NCBI RefSeq assembly: GCF_900128925.1
Contig: NZ_FQUJ01000007.1
Coordinates: forward strand, 29,984-93,983
Direction of reading: 5' to 3'
Origin: Modicisalibacter ilicicola DSM 19980
GTDB taxonomy: Bacteria > Pseudomonadota > Gammaproteobacteria > Pseudomonadales > Halomonadaceae
DNA length: 64,000 bases
In this document: piece after piece, positions 1 to 9,101 of the stretch
How positions within the stretch are numbered: position 1 is the first letter of the stretch
Layout: the number at the start of each line of letters is the position of its first letter
Notes under the pieces: model-generated
What the model saw: the letters and a program-made list of their open reading frames with translations, nothing else
The model's database searches: none
Told to the model about the DNA's origin: nothing
Position numbers and translations under genes: made by a program

Positions 1-10
1 CCAGCCACCC

Positions 11-174
11 CCCTCGCTCGGTAAACCGAGCTCCCACAAATGCTCCGAGCCACCGGGGTGGTAGGAGCCCGATTCATCCGGCGATGAATCAACCCTCGCT
101 CGCTGAAGCGAACTCCCACGAGTGATCAGCGCCACCGGGGTGGTAGCAGCCCGATTCATCGGGCGATGGCTCAG
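11..174. repeat. Tandem 82-bp REP-like repeat (two copies)
   Basis: Two copies, 11-92 and 93-174, each start CCCTCGCTCG and carry CTCCCAC and GCCACCGGGGTGGTAG at the same offsets (repeat offsets 11/93 and about 49/131 give a period of 82). Each unit holds two short hairpins: one around CGCTCG...CGAG and one around GATTCATC...GATGAATC. More of the array may lie before the window. It sits downstream of flgL, beyond its terminator. This looks like a REP/BIME-type intergenic repeat; no coding potential is seen. Confidence 0.7.
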
Positions 175-203
175 GTCAAATCCACAGGAAACGACGAAGA
201 GCC

Positions 204-236
204 GAAAAAAGCCGGCGGGCATTGGCGCCCGACCGG
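204..236 (-). terminator. Rho-independent terminator after flgL
   Basis: Read on the minus strand, a GC-rich stem (GCCGGTCGGGC with GCCCGCCGGC, positions 211-236) is followed directly by a run of six T (205-210). It lies 30-60 bp after the flgL stop codon and should end the flgK-flgL transcript and read-through from the upstream flg genes. Confidence 0.85.
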
Positions 237-267
237 CCTGAAAATGGAATGAATCAAGCGTAGCCTT

Positions 268-1488
268 TTACAGGCGATCGAACAGCGACATGCCCTGAAT
301 GTCGACGAAGGCCTTCTGGGAGGCCTGCAAGCCGACCTGGCGCAGGGTGTAATCCGAGATCGCCTTGGCGTAATCGAGGTCGACCAGCTCGGAGAGTGTC
401 TGCTCGTAGGTCAATGATCGGTTGCCGCCCACGGAATCGAGCACGTCCAGTTCGTTGAGACGCGCCCCCACGGAGGCACGCACGGTCAGCACGTTGTCGA
501 GGCTGTTGTCGAGTTCGCGACTCGTCGTGGAGAGAGTGTTCTGCAGTGCGGCCCTGGCCTTGGCCGACTCCGTCGGGGCTTCCAGTGCCGCGATGGCGTT
601 CTCCAGGGTGGTGAAGATGCTGCGATCCTCGGCCTTGGCCATGGAAATCGTGTCACCGGCCTGAGCCGCCCCTTCGAGCGTGACCGACAAACCTCCGAAC
701 TCCAGACTGTCTCCGGCAGTGTAGGTTACGCCAGTGTGACCAGGCACGGCGTTACCGGTGGTCGTGTTGGTCACGGTATATTCCAGGACACCGGCATTGT
801 CGGCGAAACTGACTTCATATCCATCGCCATAGCCCGGATCGGCGGCATCCACTCGCGTCGGCCCGGTAAAGGTCACGCTGCCGTTATTGCCAGGCGCCGC
901 GGAAGCGACATAGCCGGCCCCGCTGGGAACACCTTCGAAGACCGTCTTGCCGTTGTCACCCACGGGCATTCGCCGGGAGGCATCGACCTGCTGCTCCCTG
1001 ACGCCTTCGTCACTTCCCTTGTAGCTAACCGAGCCGTCAGTGGCCTTCACGAAAGGCGGCGCATCGTCCTTGTAGCCACCGAACAGATAGGTGCCATTGC
1101 CATCGGTGGCATTGGCCTGGCCCAGCAGGTTCTCGTAGACACCCCTGAGCTCGGCAGCGATCGAGGCGCGATCGGCATCGCTCAGGGTGCCATTGCCCGC
1201 CTGGATGATCAGCGTCTTGGCGCTGGCGATTCCGTCACTGACGCTGTTGAGTACGCTCTCCTCCTGGGACAAGGCGTTGGCGGCGGTAACTCGCGAGTCG
1301 GCGTACTGCTGGGTGAGCGCCATGGATTGGGAAACGGAAACTGCCCGGGAGGCAGCCTGCGGGTCGTCGGACGGATTGACAACCCGTCGCCCGGTGGCAA
1401 GCTGCTGGCCGACCTTGAGAAAGTCGCTCTGCTGCCGATTCATGGACGACAGGCTGGATTCGAACATGGTGACGGTACTGATACGCAT
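268..1488 (-). CDS. flgL: Flagellar hook-filament junction protein FlgL (HAP3)
   Basis: 406 aa. FlgL forms the second junction zone between hook and filament outside the cell and is exported by the flagellar type III system. The N-terminus (MRISTVTMFESSLSSM, then TGRRVVNPSDDP) and C-terminus (DYTLRQVGLQASQKAF) are the conserved flagellin-like D0/D1 helices that pack in the axial core. The middle (about 150-300) is the variable exposed domain. It follows flgK after 25 bp and is the last gene of the minus-strand block, with a terminator after it. The length is somewhat above the roughly 300-400 aa usual for the family. No ambiguity about the start. Confidence 0.95.
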   Translation of the reverse strand: MRISTVTMFESSLSSMNRQQSDFLKVGQQLATGRRVVNPSDDPQAASRAVSVSQSMALTQQYADSRVTAANALSQEESVLNSVSDGIASAKTLIIQAGNGTLSDADRASIAAELRGVYENLLGQANATDGNGTYLFGGYKDDAPPFVKATDGSVSYKGSDEGVREQQVDASRRMPVGDNGKTVFEGVPSGAGYVASAAPGNNGSVTFTGPTRVDAADPGYGDGYEVSFADNAGVLEYTVTNTTTGNAVPGHTGVTYTAGDSLEFGGLSVTLEGAAQAGDTISMAKAEDRSIFTTLENAIAALEAPTESAKARAALQNTLSTTSRELDNSLDNVLTVRASVGARLNELDVLDSVGGNRSLTYEQTLSELVDLDYAKAISDYTLRQVGLQASQKAFVDIQGMSLFDRL

Positions 1489-1513
1489 GATGTCGCCTCA
1501 GAATCGATGATAT

Positions 1514-3169
1514 TCAGCGCAGGCCGAGAACGGCATCGAGCACACGCGTGCCGATGTCGATGACCTTGGCATTGGCCTGATAGTACTGCTGAAAGCGCAG
1601 CAGGTTGGCGGCTTCTTCATCCAGGTTGACCCCGGATTCGGATTGCTGAACCGCGGTCAACTGCTCGGTCAGCCCTTCCTGAGCCGAGAGGTTGGCCTTG
1701 ACCACGTTGGTGCGATTGCCCACATCGCTGACGATGGAGGCGTAGGCTTCGTTGAGGCTGGCATTCCCGCCGACGATATTGCGGCTCTGCAGGGCCTGCA
1801 GTTCCAGGGCATTGCGGTTATCGCCCTTGGAAACCGGGTCCGTGGCGGAGCTGGGATCGGTATCTTCCGCTGCCGCTATCTCGGCACCGTCGGTGATCTC
1901 GACATCGACCCCCCCGGCAAGATCCCGGGTGGGCTGCAATTCGAAGCGATCGCCTGGGACCGGGCTGCCCGTCACGGTCAATTCGACACCATCGAAGGCC
2001 AGGGTGGGATCGCCATTCGCATCGGTCCCGGCAGTGGCGTTCACCTGGCTACCGCTGTCCTTGCGCGTTATCACGAAATCCGCGGCACCAGGTCCCTCGT
2101 AACGTATGTCGTAATCGCTGGTCGATACCTTCGCGCTGTCCACGAAGGCCACCTCCACCGTGACCCCGCTGCCGTCATTGCCGGCATTGGGGATCACCTT
2201 CGCCGAAGGAATGCTGAAGAATGCCTTGCCGGGATCGCCATTGAGATCCAGGCCCTTGGCGTGCTGGGCGTTGAACTCGGTAGCCAGGTTCAGTGCCATC
2301 TGGCCGAGCTGATTCTGGGTCTTGTCCAGGGACTCGCTGCGAAAGGTCATCAGACCGCCCAGGGTACCCTTGTCGAAGGTCGATTCGGCCAGTTCGATGA
2401 CGTTGTTGCTGGCGTCGCGATAGGCCACCACGGTACGTGACGGATCCACCGCCGAACCCACGGCTTCCAGGGGAAAGCTGCGGTTGCCCGCCACCAGGGG
2501 CTGGCCGTTGCCGATGGTCAGGTTGTAGCTGCCGCCATCCTGGACGGTCAGCTTGACGCCGACGCGCTGGCCAAGTTCGGCCACCATCTTGTCGCGCTGG
2601 TCCAGCAGGCTGTTGGGCGCCTCACCGGTCTTGGCCTTGGCCAGGATGATCTCGCGGTTGAGCTTGGCCACCTGGTCGGCGCTGTTGTTGATCTGGGTGA
2701 CCTCGTCACGAATCTTGCCATTGATGCCGGACTGCATGTCGTCGAGGTAACTGTCGAAGGAACGGAACTGGGCGGTGAGGGTTTCGGCGGTGCCGAGCAC
2801 GCCTTGACGGGCCGCCGGATCGGACGGCGCACTGGCGAGGTCCTCGAGGGACGAGAAGAAGTTCTGCATCAAGGGCGCCAGTCCGGCTTCGCGGTCGGCG
2901 AGCAGGTTGTCGATCTGGCTGATCTGGGTCGAGTAGGCCTGCAAGGCGCTGGAGCTGCCCTTGGCCTCGTTGAGCTGCGAGGCGACGTAGGTGTTGAACT
3001 GGCGCTGCACGTCGTTCACCTGCACGCCCCCGCCAGTGCTGCTCTCTCCCAGCAGGGTCAGCTGGCGGTTGTAGCCCGGCGTATAGACATTGCTGATATT
3101 GCTGCCGGTCGTCTGCAGGGCGGTCTGCGCCGCACTCAGGCCACTCAGGCCGATGGAAAAGAGGCTCAT
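1514..3169 (-). CDS. flgK: Flagellar hook-associated protein FlgK (HAP1)
   Basis: 551 aa. First junction protein on the hook tip. The N-terminus MSLFSIGLSGLSAAQTAL with TGSNISNVYTPGYNRQ is the family signature, and the C-terminus (NLDEEAANLLRFQQYYQANA) is the matching axial helix. The central part is Ala/Gly/Asp-rich variable domain. A sigma-28-type promoter lies 31-58 bp before the start, so flgK-flgL can be made as late genes independently of the hook-basal-body genes upstream. ATG start with the conserved N-terminus leaves no choice. Confidence 0.96.
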   Translation of the reverse strand: MSLFSIGLSGLSAAQTALQTTGSNISNVYTPGYNRQLTLLGESSTGGGVQVNDVQRQFNTYVASQLNEAKGSSSALQAYSTQISQIDNLLADREAGLAPLMQNFFSSLEDLASAPSDPAARQGVLGTAETLTAQFRSFDSYLDDMQSGINGKIRDEVTQINNSADQVAKLNREIILAKAKTGEAPNSLLDQRDKMVAELGQRVGVKLTVQDGGSYNLTIGNGQPLVAGNRSFPLEAVGSAVDPSRTVVAYRDASNNVIELAESTFDKGTLGGLMTFRSESLDKTQNQLGQMALNLATEFNAQHAKGLDLNGDPGKAFFSIPSAKVIPNAGNDGSGVTVEVAFVDSAKVSTSDYDIRYEGPGAADFVITRKDSGSQVNATAGTDANGDPTLAFDGVELTVTGSPVPGDRFELQPTRDLAGGVDVEITDGAEIAAAEDTDPSSATDPVSKGDNRNALELQALQSRNIVGGNASLNEAYASIVSDVGNRTNVVKANLSAQEGLTEQLTAVQQSESGVNLDEEAANLLRFQQYYQANAKVIDIGTRVLDAVLGLR

Positions 3170-3199
3170 GAGTCCGTTCCGATTCAGTGATTGCTATGG

Positions 3200-3227
3200 A
3201 TATCGGCCGGAGCCGCCCTAAACTTGA
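3200..3227 (-). promoter_or_regulatory. Sigma-28 (FliA) promoter of flgKL
   Basis: On the minus strand the order is TCAAGTTT, 12 bp, GCCGATAT. This matches the flagellar sigma-28 consensus (TAAAGTTT-N11-GCCGATAA; TCAAG-N15-GCCGATA in pseudomonad form). It ends 31 bp before the flgK ATG. The match is read directly; use by FliA is inferred. Confidence 0.85.
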
Positions 3228-3259
3228 GTGACAGATGCAATTCGATCGTTATTTTCTAC

Positions 3260-4333
3260 TCAAAAAATACTCGTCGGCGCCCTGCCAATGGAAAAGTTCT
3301 TGTCCCGCCCCGGGAGATTGTCGGAGGCACCGGCGCTTGCCGACATCGATGGCGAGCGCTTCTCGAAGCTTTCCATGACCGCGATCAGCTTGTCGGCGTA
3401 GGCCGGGTCGGTGGCATAACCTCCGTTCTGCAGGGCCCGGGCGGCCGCCGGAGCATCCGGCGCGGTGATCACGCCACTGTAACGCGGATTGTCGCCGATC
3501 AGACGGGCATAATCGGTGAAGGCCTCCTCGAAGGAGCCATAGACCCGGAAACGATCCTCCTGCTGAATGGGCCGCCCGTTCACGTATTCCGTGGTGGTGA
3601 TGTCGGTGGTCGCACCCTGCCAGCGACTGCCGGCCTTGATGCCGAACAGGTTGTGACTGTTGCCGCCATCGGCGGTGGGAATCTCGTGCCGCCCCCAGCC
3701 CGTCTCCAAGGCCGCCTGGGCGAGGATGAGCTTGGCCGGCACCCCGGTGGTGCGGCTGGCCCGTTCCGCGGGCGCTTCGAGCCTGGAAAGGAATTGGACC
3801 ACGTGATCCGGCTGTTCGCGCCGAGGCGCCGCCGGCTCGACAGACGCCACGGCAGCCGAGTCCCTGGCGCGCAGGTCGAGCTCGTCGAACAGGTTCACGG
3901 GGCTGTCGGGCTCGATGGCACTCCTGGCGTCTTCTGCCGCATCGCCACTCAGGCCATCATGCAGCACGCGAGGAGTGCCCCGCGGGATGCCGGCGATCAG
4001 GTTCTCGCTGACACCGGACGGCCTGGGGACCAGACCACGCCCCTCGAGCTGATTGATCAACTGCTCCGCCAGGCCGATCCCCTGCCCTGACAGATGCTGG
4101 GACCACTGCTTGTCGAGCATCTCGATATAGAAGTCCGATTGCTGACTGTCGAGCAGGCCGGACTCGGGAATCGTCTCGCGCATGCTCTTGAGCATCATCT
4201 GCAGGAAGATCGACTCGAACTGCTCCGCCGCTGCCTCGAGCCCTTCGCCGGGCGCGTTGCCGGCGGTGTGCTTGAGGCGCTGCAGGCCCTGCAGGTCGAG
4301 GGCGAACTGGCTGCTGATATTGCCGGCGCTCAT
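3260..4333 (-). CDS. flgJ: Flagellar rod assembly protein / peptidoglycan hydrolase FlgJ
   Basis: 357 aa with the two-domain layout of gammaproteobacterial FlgJ. Residues about 30-100 (AAEQFESIFLQMMLKSMRET) form the rod-binding domain. Residues about 190-320 form a glucosaminidase domain with the catalytic Glu in AALETGWGRHEIPT, followed by NLFGIKAG and YGSFEEAFTDYARLI. The enzyme opens the periplasmic murein for rod passage. Its ATG shares one base with the flgI stop (TGATG), so the two are translationally coupled. The linker (about 100-190) is Pro/Arg/Asp-rich and variable. Confidence 0.95.
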   Translation of the reverse strand: MSAGNISSQFALDLQGLQRLKHTAGNAPGEGLEAAAEQFESIFLQMMLKSMRETIPESGLLDSQQSDFYIEMLDKQWSQHLSGQGIGLAEQLINQLEGRGLVPRPSGVSENLIAGIPRGTPRVLHDGLSGDAAEDARSAIEPDSPVNLFDELDLRARDSAAVASVEPAAPRREQPDHVVQFLSRLEAPAERASRTTGVPAKLILAQAALETGWGRHEIPTADGGNSHNLFGIKAGSRWQGATTDITTTEYVNGRPIQQEDRFRVYGSFEEAFTDYARLIGDNPRYSGVITAPDAPAAARALQNGGYATDPAYADKLIAVMESFEKRSPSMSASAGASDNLPGRDKNFSIGRAPTSIF

Positions 4334-5481
4334 CAGATGATCTCCAGTTCGGCCCGCAGCGAGCCCGCTGCCTGGAGTGCCTGCAGGATCGACATCAGAT
4401 CCTGGGGGGTGGCGCCCAGGGCGTTGAGGGCGTTGACCACTTCGGCCAGATCGGCGCTGGTTTCCATCATCTGCAGGGCGCCCCCTTCCTGGGCCACGCT
4501 GATATCGGCATTGGGAACCACGACGGTTTCCCCCTGGCTGAAGGGGTTGGGTTGGCTGACCTGGGGATTGGAGTCGATGGTGATCGACAGGTTGCCATGG
4601 GCCACCGCGGCTCGGTTCAGGGTCACGGCACTGGTCAGCACCACGGAGCCGGTGCGCGAATTGATGATGACCCGCGCCGGACCCTCTCCCAGGGTCAGAT
4701 CGACGTTCTGTACCCGGGCCATGAAGCGCACCTGGTCGTTGCGGTCTATCGGGGCATTCAAGCGAATGACGCGACCGTCCAGCGCCGACGCAACCGGGGC
4801 GCCGAACTCGTTGTTGATCGCCGTGACGGCGCGCTGGGCGGTATCGAAATCGAAGGTGTCGAGTTGCAGGTCGAGGGTGCCATCGGCGCCGAGCACCAGG
4901 GGCACTTCCGCCTCGACTGTCGCGCCGTTGGTGATGCGTCCCCCGGCCTGCTGGTTGATCTGCACGCTGCTGCCCCCCGCTTCGGCGCCGACGCCCCCCA
5001 CCAGCACGTTGCCCTGGGCCATGGCATAGGTGCGTCCATCGGCCCCCTTGAGAGGAGACATCAGCAGCGTACCGCCACGCAGGCTACGCGCATTGCCCAC
5101 CGAGGAGACCACCACGTCGATCCTCTGCCCCTGGCGCGAGAACGGCGGCAGTTCGGCGGTGATCATCACCGCCGCCACGTTCTTGAGCTGCATATTGGTG
5201 CCCGGCGGCACGGTGATGCCCAGCTGGGACAGCATGTTGGTGAGGCTCTGGGTGGTGAACGGCGCCTGGGTCGTCTGGTCGCCGGTGCCGTCGAGGCCGA
5301 CCACCAGGCCGTATCCCACCAGGGCGTTGTCACGCACGCCAACGAACGAGGCCAGGTCGCGCAGGCGTTCCGCCTGAGCCGATTGGACGACGAACAGCGC
5401 CAGGAAGAGGGTGAACATCGAGCGCACAAGAAGAGCGCGATAACGTTGGCGGTGACTCATTTTCATCGACCTGTGGTTCAT
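4333..5481 (-). CDS. flgI: Flagellar P-ring protein FlgI
   Basis: 382 aa from the ATG at 5481. It has a basic n-region, hydrophobic core ([12 protein letters not shown]) and signal-peptidase site SAQA/ERLRD. The mature start [20 protein letters not shown] is the family signature. Export is Sec-dependent and the protein polymerises as the periplasmic P ring around the rod, with FlgA as chaperone. The open frame reaches to 5583, but 5481 follows GAGGGG just after the flgH stop (5489), while the longer N-terminus has no signal-peptide character. ATGs at 5466 and 5460 are alternatives. Confidence 0.93.
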   Translation of the reverse strand: MNHRSMKMSHRQRYRALLVRSMFTLFLALFVVQSAQAERLRDLASFVGVRDNALVGYGLVVGLDGTGDQTTQAPFTTQSLTNMLSQLGITVPPGTNMQLKNVAAVMITAELPPFSRQGQRIDVVVSSVGNARSLRGGTLLMSPLKGADGRTYAMAQGNVLVGGVGAEAGGSSVQINQQAGGRITNGATVEAEVPLVLGADGTLDLQLDTFDFDTAQRAVTAINNEFGAPVASALDGRVIRLNAPIDRNDQVRFMARVQNVDLTLGEGPARVIINSRTGSVVLTSAVTLNRAAVAHGNLSITIDSNPQVSQPNPFSQGETVVVPNADISVAQEGGALQMMETSADLAEVVNALNALGATPQDLMSILQALQAAGSLRAELEII

Positions 5482-5488
5482 ATGCCCC

Positions 5489-6217
5489 TCAGAAAGGCGA
5501 CACGTTGAGGAAGAAGCGCTGCAGCCAGCCCATGGTCTGCGCCTCGTTGATATAGCCATCGCCAACGTATTCGATGCGCGCATCAGCGACCTGGGTCGAG
5601 GGTACGGTGTTCTGTCCGCTGATGGTGCGCGGGTTGACCACCCCCGAGAATCGAATGAACTCGGTGCCCTGGTTGATGGCGATCTGCTTCTCGCCCCGCA
5701 CGCGCAGGTTGCCGTTGTAGAGCACGTCCATCACCGTCACGGTGATGGTGCCGGTGAACGAGTTCGTCGCCTTGGCACCGCCACTGCCGGAGAAGTCGTT
5801 CTCGCCGGAAGCCTCGAAGTTGTACTCGATGAGCTTTTCCAGCTCCTCGGGCAGCTGGGCCAGCTCGAGGCTGGCCGAGCCACTGCGCCCGGCATTGGCC
5901 GAGGAGTTCTTGCTGGCACTGACTTCTTCATCGAGCACGATGGTCAGGATGTCGCCGACCATGCGTGGCCGGCGATCCTCGAACAGCGGCTGGTATCCCC
6001 TGCCCGGTTGATAGATCGCGCCATTGGCCAATGGCGGTGGCGGCTCGACCACCACCACGGTCTCCTGGTCGCCGACCACGGAGGCACGCGGTATCTGCGC
6101 GCAGCCTGCGATGACCAGCAGTGCTCCCAGCACCAGCAGCACACGCAGCGCCTGGCGAAGGATCGGAGTGGTACGAGGTATGCTGTGCTGCTCGATGCCC
6201 ATGGGTGCCATGCTCAC
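5489..6217 (-). CDS. flgH: Flagellar L-ring lipoprotein FlgH
   Basis: 242 aa. The signal peptide ends in a lipobox LVIAGC (lipidated Cys about residue 39). The mature protein has the FlgH pattern ([20 protein letters not shown], later [19 protein letters not shown] and [15 protein letters not shown]). It forms the L ring in the outer membrane. The start is GTG at 6217, overlapping the flgG stop as GTGA; an in-frame ATG at 6211 is also possible. Its stop lies 7 bp before the flgI start. Confidence 0.94.
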   Translation of the reverse strand: MSMAPMGIEQHSIPRTTPILRQALRVLLVLGALLVIAGCAQIPRASVVGDQETVVVVEPPPPLANGAIYQPGRGYQPLFEDRRPRMVGDILTIVLDEEVSASKNSSANAGRSGSASLELAQLPEELEKLIEYNFEASGENDFSGSGGAKATNSFTGTITVTVMDVLYNGNLRVRGEKQIAINQGTEFIRFSGVVNPRTISGQNTVPSTQVADARIEYVGDGYINEAQTMGWLQRFFLNVSPF

Positions 6218-6996
6218 ATCTGGCTCAGACGCGCCAGCATCTCGTCGGAGGTCTGCACGGCCTTGCTGTTGATCTCGTAGGCGCGCTGGGTCTGGATCAT
6301 GCTGACCATCTCCTCGACCACGTTGACGTTGGAGGTCTCGACATAGCCCTGGTAGAGCGTGCCGGCGCCGTTGAGCCCGGGGACGCTGTCGTTGCGCGGC
6401 CCCGAGGCGTTGGTCTCGAGGTAGAGGTTCTCGCCGATGCTCTCGAGCCCGGTGGGGTTGGTGAAGGTGGACAACAGCAGCTGGCCGACCTGGTTGGATT
6501 CGGAGGTGCCCGGCTGGGTCACCGAGACGACACCGTCCTGGCTGATCGACACGGACAGGGCATTCTCGGGAATGAAGACCGCCGGTTCGATGGGGTAGCC
6601 GCTGGCGGTGACCATCTGGCCGTTCTGGTTGACCTGGAAGCTGCCGTCCCGGGTATAGGCGGTGGTGCCATCCGGGCGCAGCACCTGGAAGAACCCCTTG
6701 CCGCTGATCGCCAGGTCACGGGAGTTCTGGGTGTTCTCGAGCCCGCCCTGGGTGTGCAGACGTTCGGTGGCTACGGGACGCACCCCGCTGCCGATCTGCA
6801 TCCCGGAAGGCAGGTTGTCCTGCACGGTGGATTGCGCGCCGGGCTGACGCAGGTTCTGGTACAGCAGGTCCTCGAATACCGCCCGGGAGCGCTTGAAGCC
6901 GTTGGTGCTGACGTTGGCCAGGTTGTTGGCGATGACGTCCATCTGCACCTGCTGGGATTCGAGCCCCGTCTTGGCCGTCCAAAGCGATCTGATCAT
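6214..6996 (-). CDS. flgG: Flagellar distal rod protein FlgG
   Basis: 260 aa, the standard FlgG length. The N-terminus [20 protein letters not shown] and [18 protein letters not shown] is the rod/hook signature. The C-terminus ([20 protein letters not shown], then MLARLSQM) is the conserved axial helix. It forms the distal rod that crosses the P and L rings. It lies 34 bp after flgF and overlaps the flgH start by 4 bp. Confidence 0.96.
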   Translation of the reverse strand: MIRSLWTAKTGLESQQVQMDVIANNLANVSTNGFKRSRAVFEDLLYQNLRQPGAQSTVQDNLPSGMQIGSGVRPVATERLHTQGGLENTQNSRDLAISGKGFFQVLRPDGTTAYTRDGSFQVNQNGQMVTASGYPIEPAVFIPENALSVSISQDGVVSVTQPGTSESNQVGQLLLSTFTNPTGLESIGENLYLETNASGPRNDSVPGLNGAGTLYQGYVETSNVNVVEEMVSMIQTQRAYEINSKAVQTSDEMLARLSQM

Positions 6997-7030
6997 GTTT
7001 CAATTCCTTGCAAGAAAAGATGTCGGATCG

Positions 7031-7765
7031 TTACGTGATCGACAGTAGATTGTTGGCTCGCTGGGCGTTCTCGTTGGCGCTCTCGATGGTCTTCATCTGC
7101 ATGTCGTAACGCCGCGCGCTATCGATCATCGCCACCATGGTCTCGGTAGGACTGACGTTGCTGCCCTCCAAGGCGCCGCTGACCACGCGCACCGTCTCGT
7201 CGGCCTGCAGCACGCCACCGCCCTTGGGACGAAAGAGCCCGTCCTCGCCGCGAACCAGGCTGCCAAGCTCCGGGTTGACCAGCTTGAGCCGGCCCGCCGG
7301 CCCCATGGTGGTGGGCTCGCCCCCGGGGATCAGTGCACTCAGCGTGCCGTCGCTGCCGATGCTGACCTGGGCGCCCAGAGGCACCACGATGGGTCCACCG
7401 TCGCCCATCACCGGACGCCCCAGATTGGTCACCACGCCATTGGCGTCGATCTGCAGGTCGCCGCGTCGGGTATAGGCCTCGCCATCGGGCGTCTGTACCG
7501 CCAGCCAGCCGTCACCGTCGATGGCCACATCCAGTTCGCGGCCCGTGGTGCTGATGGCACCGTGGCTGAAGTCGCTGCCCGGCGTGGTCGCCGCGACCAT
7601 GGTGCGAGTCGGCAGGCCATCGCCCTGTACCGGCACGGCACGCATGGCCTGCAGCTCGGCGCGAAAGCCCGGTGTCGAGGCGTTGGCCAGGTTGTGGTTG
7701 ATCACCGCCTGCAGGTCCATGCTCTGCCTGGCGCCGCTCATCGCGGTGTAAAGAAGACGATCCAT
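7031..7765 (-). CDS. flgF: Flagellar proximal rod protein FlgF
   Basis: 244 aa. MDRLLYTAMSGARQSMDLQ with VINHNLANASTPGFRAEL and a C-terminal SPTETMVAMIDSARRYDMQM helix identify the FlgF family, distinct from FlgG by its start and shorter length. It is a proximal rod subunit exported by the flagellar secretion system. It is separated from flgE by 82 bp holding a strong hairpin. Confidence 0.95.
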   Translation of the reverse strand: MDRLLYTAMSGARQSMDLQAVINHNLANASTPGFRAELQAMRAVPVQGDGLPTRTMVAATTPGSDFSHGAISTTGRELDVAIDGDGWLAVQTPDGEAYTRRGDLQIDANGVVTNLGRPVMGDGGPIVVPLGAQVSIGSDGTLSALIPGGEPTTMGPAGRLKLVNPELGSLVRGEDGLFRPKGGGVLQADETVRVVSGALEGSNVSPTETMVAMIDSARRYDMQMKTIESANENAQRANNLLSIT

Positions 7766-7814
7766 GGGTTCCGGCTCTCCTGATTCGGCTCGGGATGATT
7801 CAGATCAGTCCGTT

Positions 7815-7834
7815 GCCGGGTCGACAGACCCGGC
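7815..7834 (-). other. Intercistronic hairpin between flgE and flgF
   Basis: GCCGGGTC, loop GACA, GACCCGGC: a perfect 8-bp stem with a 4-base loop. No T run follows on the minus strand, so it is not a classical terminator. It could protect the 3' end of upstream mRNA (hook protein FlgE is needed in many copies) or act as a partial attenuator. Function is inferred. Confidence 0.55.
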
Positions 7835-7847
7835 AGACTCAGTGCGA

Positions 7848-9041
7848 TCAACGCAGGTTCACGACGCTCTCCAATACTTCGGACTGCGTGCGCACCGAGT
7901 TGGTGTTCGCCTGGAAGTTACGCTGGGCGATGATCAGGTCGACCAGTTCGCTGGTCAGATCGACGTTGGAGGTCTCGACAACCCCGGACTCCACGCTGCC
8001 GAACATGCCGGTGCCGGCCTGGCCCAGCAGCGCCTGACCGGACTTGCCGGTTTCCGCCCAGGCATTGTCGCCGACCGGCTGCAGGCCTTCCGGGTTGCGG
8101 AAGTTGGCCAGGCTGATGGTGCCCAGCACCTGGGACTGCTCGTTGGAGAAGTTGCCGACGATGTTGCCGTCGTCGTTGATGGCGATGCCCACCAGGCTGC
8201 CGGAGGTATAGCCGTTCTGGTTCAGCGAGCTGAGCTCGAAGTCGCCGCCAAACTGGGTGGTGCCGGCAAAGTCGATATCGTAAGTGAGCGGATCGGCGCC
8301 ACCGCCGGGCGTGAAGCCATAGGTGGGGAATGTGCTGCCTGCCGTGTCGAGGGTGCCGTTGGCGTTGAAGGACAGGCTCCCGACATTATCCGGAACGGGT
8401 GCCGAGCCATCCATCCGCTGGCGCACTTCCCACTGGTTGTCGGCGGTCTTGGTGAAGTACATGGTCACGTTGTGGGCGACACCCAGGGAATCGTAGACCG
8501 TGGCGCTGTTGGCGTAGGAGTAGGTGGTGGGGTCCGCCGCGTCGAAAGTGACCGTAGCGCGATCGATGGTGGCATCTTCTGCATTCAGATTGAGGCTGGT
8601 ATCGATGGCGGTGGTCGGGTTGGCCGCGAGTCCCTCGGAGGGGATCTTCAGTTCCTGGGGCTGGCCGCCGGCACCCACGCCTGCGGGGAAGCCGGTCAGG
8701 CGCGCCCCCTGGGCGTTCTCCAGATAGCCGTCGCTGGTCATGGTCAACTGGCCGTTGCGGGAATAGACCACCTGGTCGTTCTGGGTCATGCGGAAGAAGC
8801 CGCCGCCGCTGATCGCCAGGTCGAGATTGCGGTTGGTGCTCTCCAGGGTACCGTTGCTGAAGTCCTGCAGCACCGCGGACACCCGGGTGCCCAGACCGAC
8901 CTTGGCACCGGCGTAGACATCGGCGAACTGCACGCTCGAGCTCTTGAAGCCCACGGTCTGGGAGTTGGCGATGTTATTGCCGACCACGTCGAGATTGGCC
9001 GAGGCGGCATTCAGGCCGCTGAGTGCTTGTGAAAAACCCAT
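7848..9041 (-). CDS. flgE: Flagellar hook protein FlgE
   Basis: 397 aa. MGFSQALSGLNAASANLDVV and GNNIANSQTVGFKSSSVQ are the hook-protein signature. The C-terminus (VETSNVDLTSELVDLIIAQR) is the axial partner helix, and the middle carries the FlgE D1/D2 domains. It polymerises into the universal joint outside the cell, capped by FlgD during assembly. It follows flgD by 60 bp. Confidence 0.96.
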   Translation of the reverse strand: MGFSQALSGLNAASANLDVVGNNIANSQTVGFKSSSVQFADVYAGAKVGLGTRVSAVLQDFSNGTLESTNRNLDLAISGGGFFRMTQNDQVVYSRNGQLTMTSDGYLENAQGARLTGFPAGVGAGGQPQELKIPSEGLAANPTTAIDTSLNLNAEDATIDRATVTFDAADPTTYSYANSATVYDSLGVAHNVTMYFTKTADNQWEVRQRMDGSAPVPDNVGSLSFNANGTLDTAGSTFPTYGFTPGGGADPLTYDIDFAGTTQFGGDFELSSLNQNGYTSGSLVGIAINDDGNIVGNFSNEQSQVLGTISLANFRNPEGLQPVGDNAWAETGKSGQALLGQAGTGMFGSVESGVVETSNVDLTSELVDLIIAQRNFQANTNSVRTQSEVLESVVNLR

Positions 9042-9101
9042 GTTTCTACTCCTGCGCGTGTTTGCTTTCAGCTATCTTTCTTTTTTATTGGAATGGACGC
9101 C

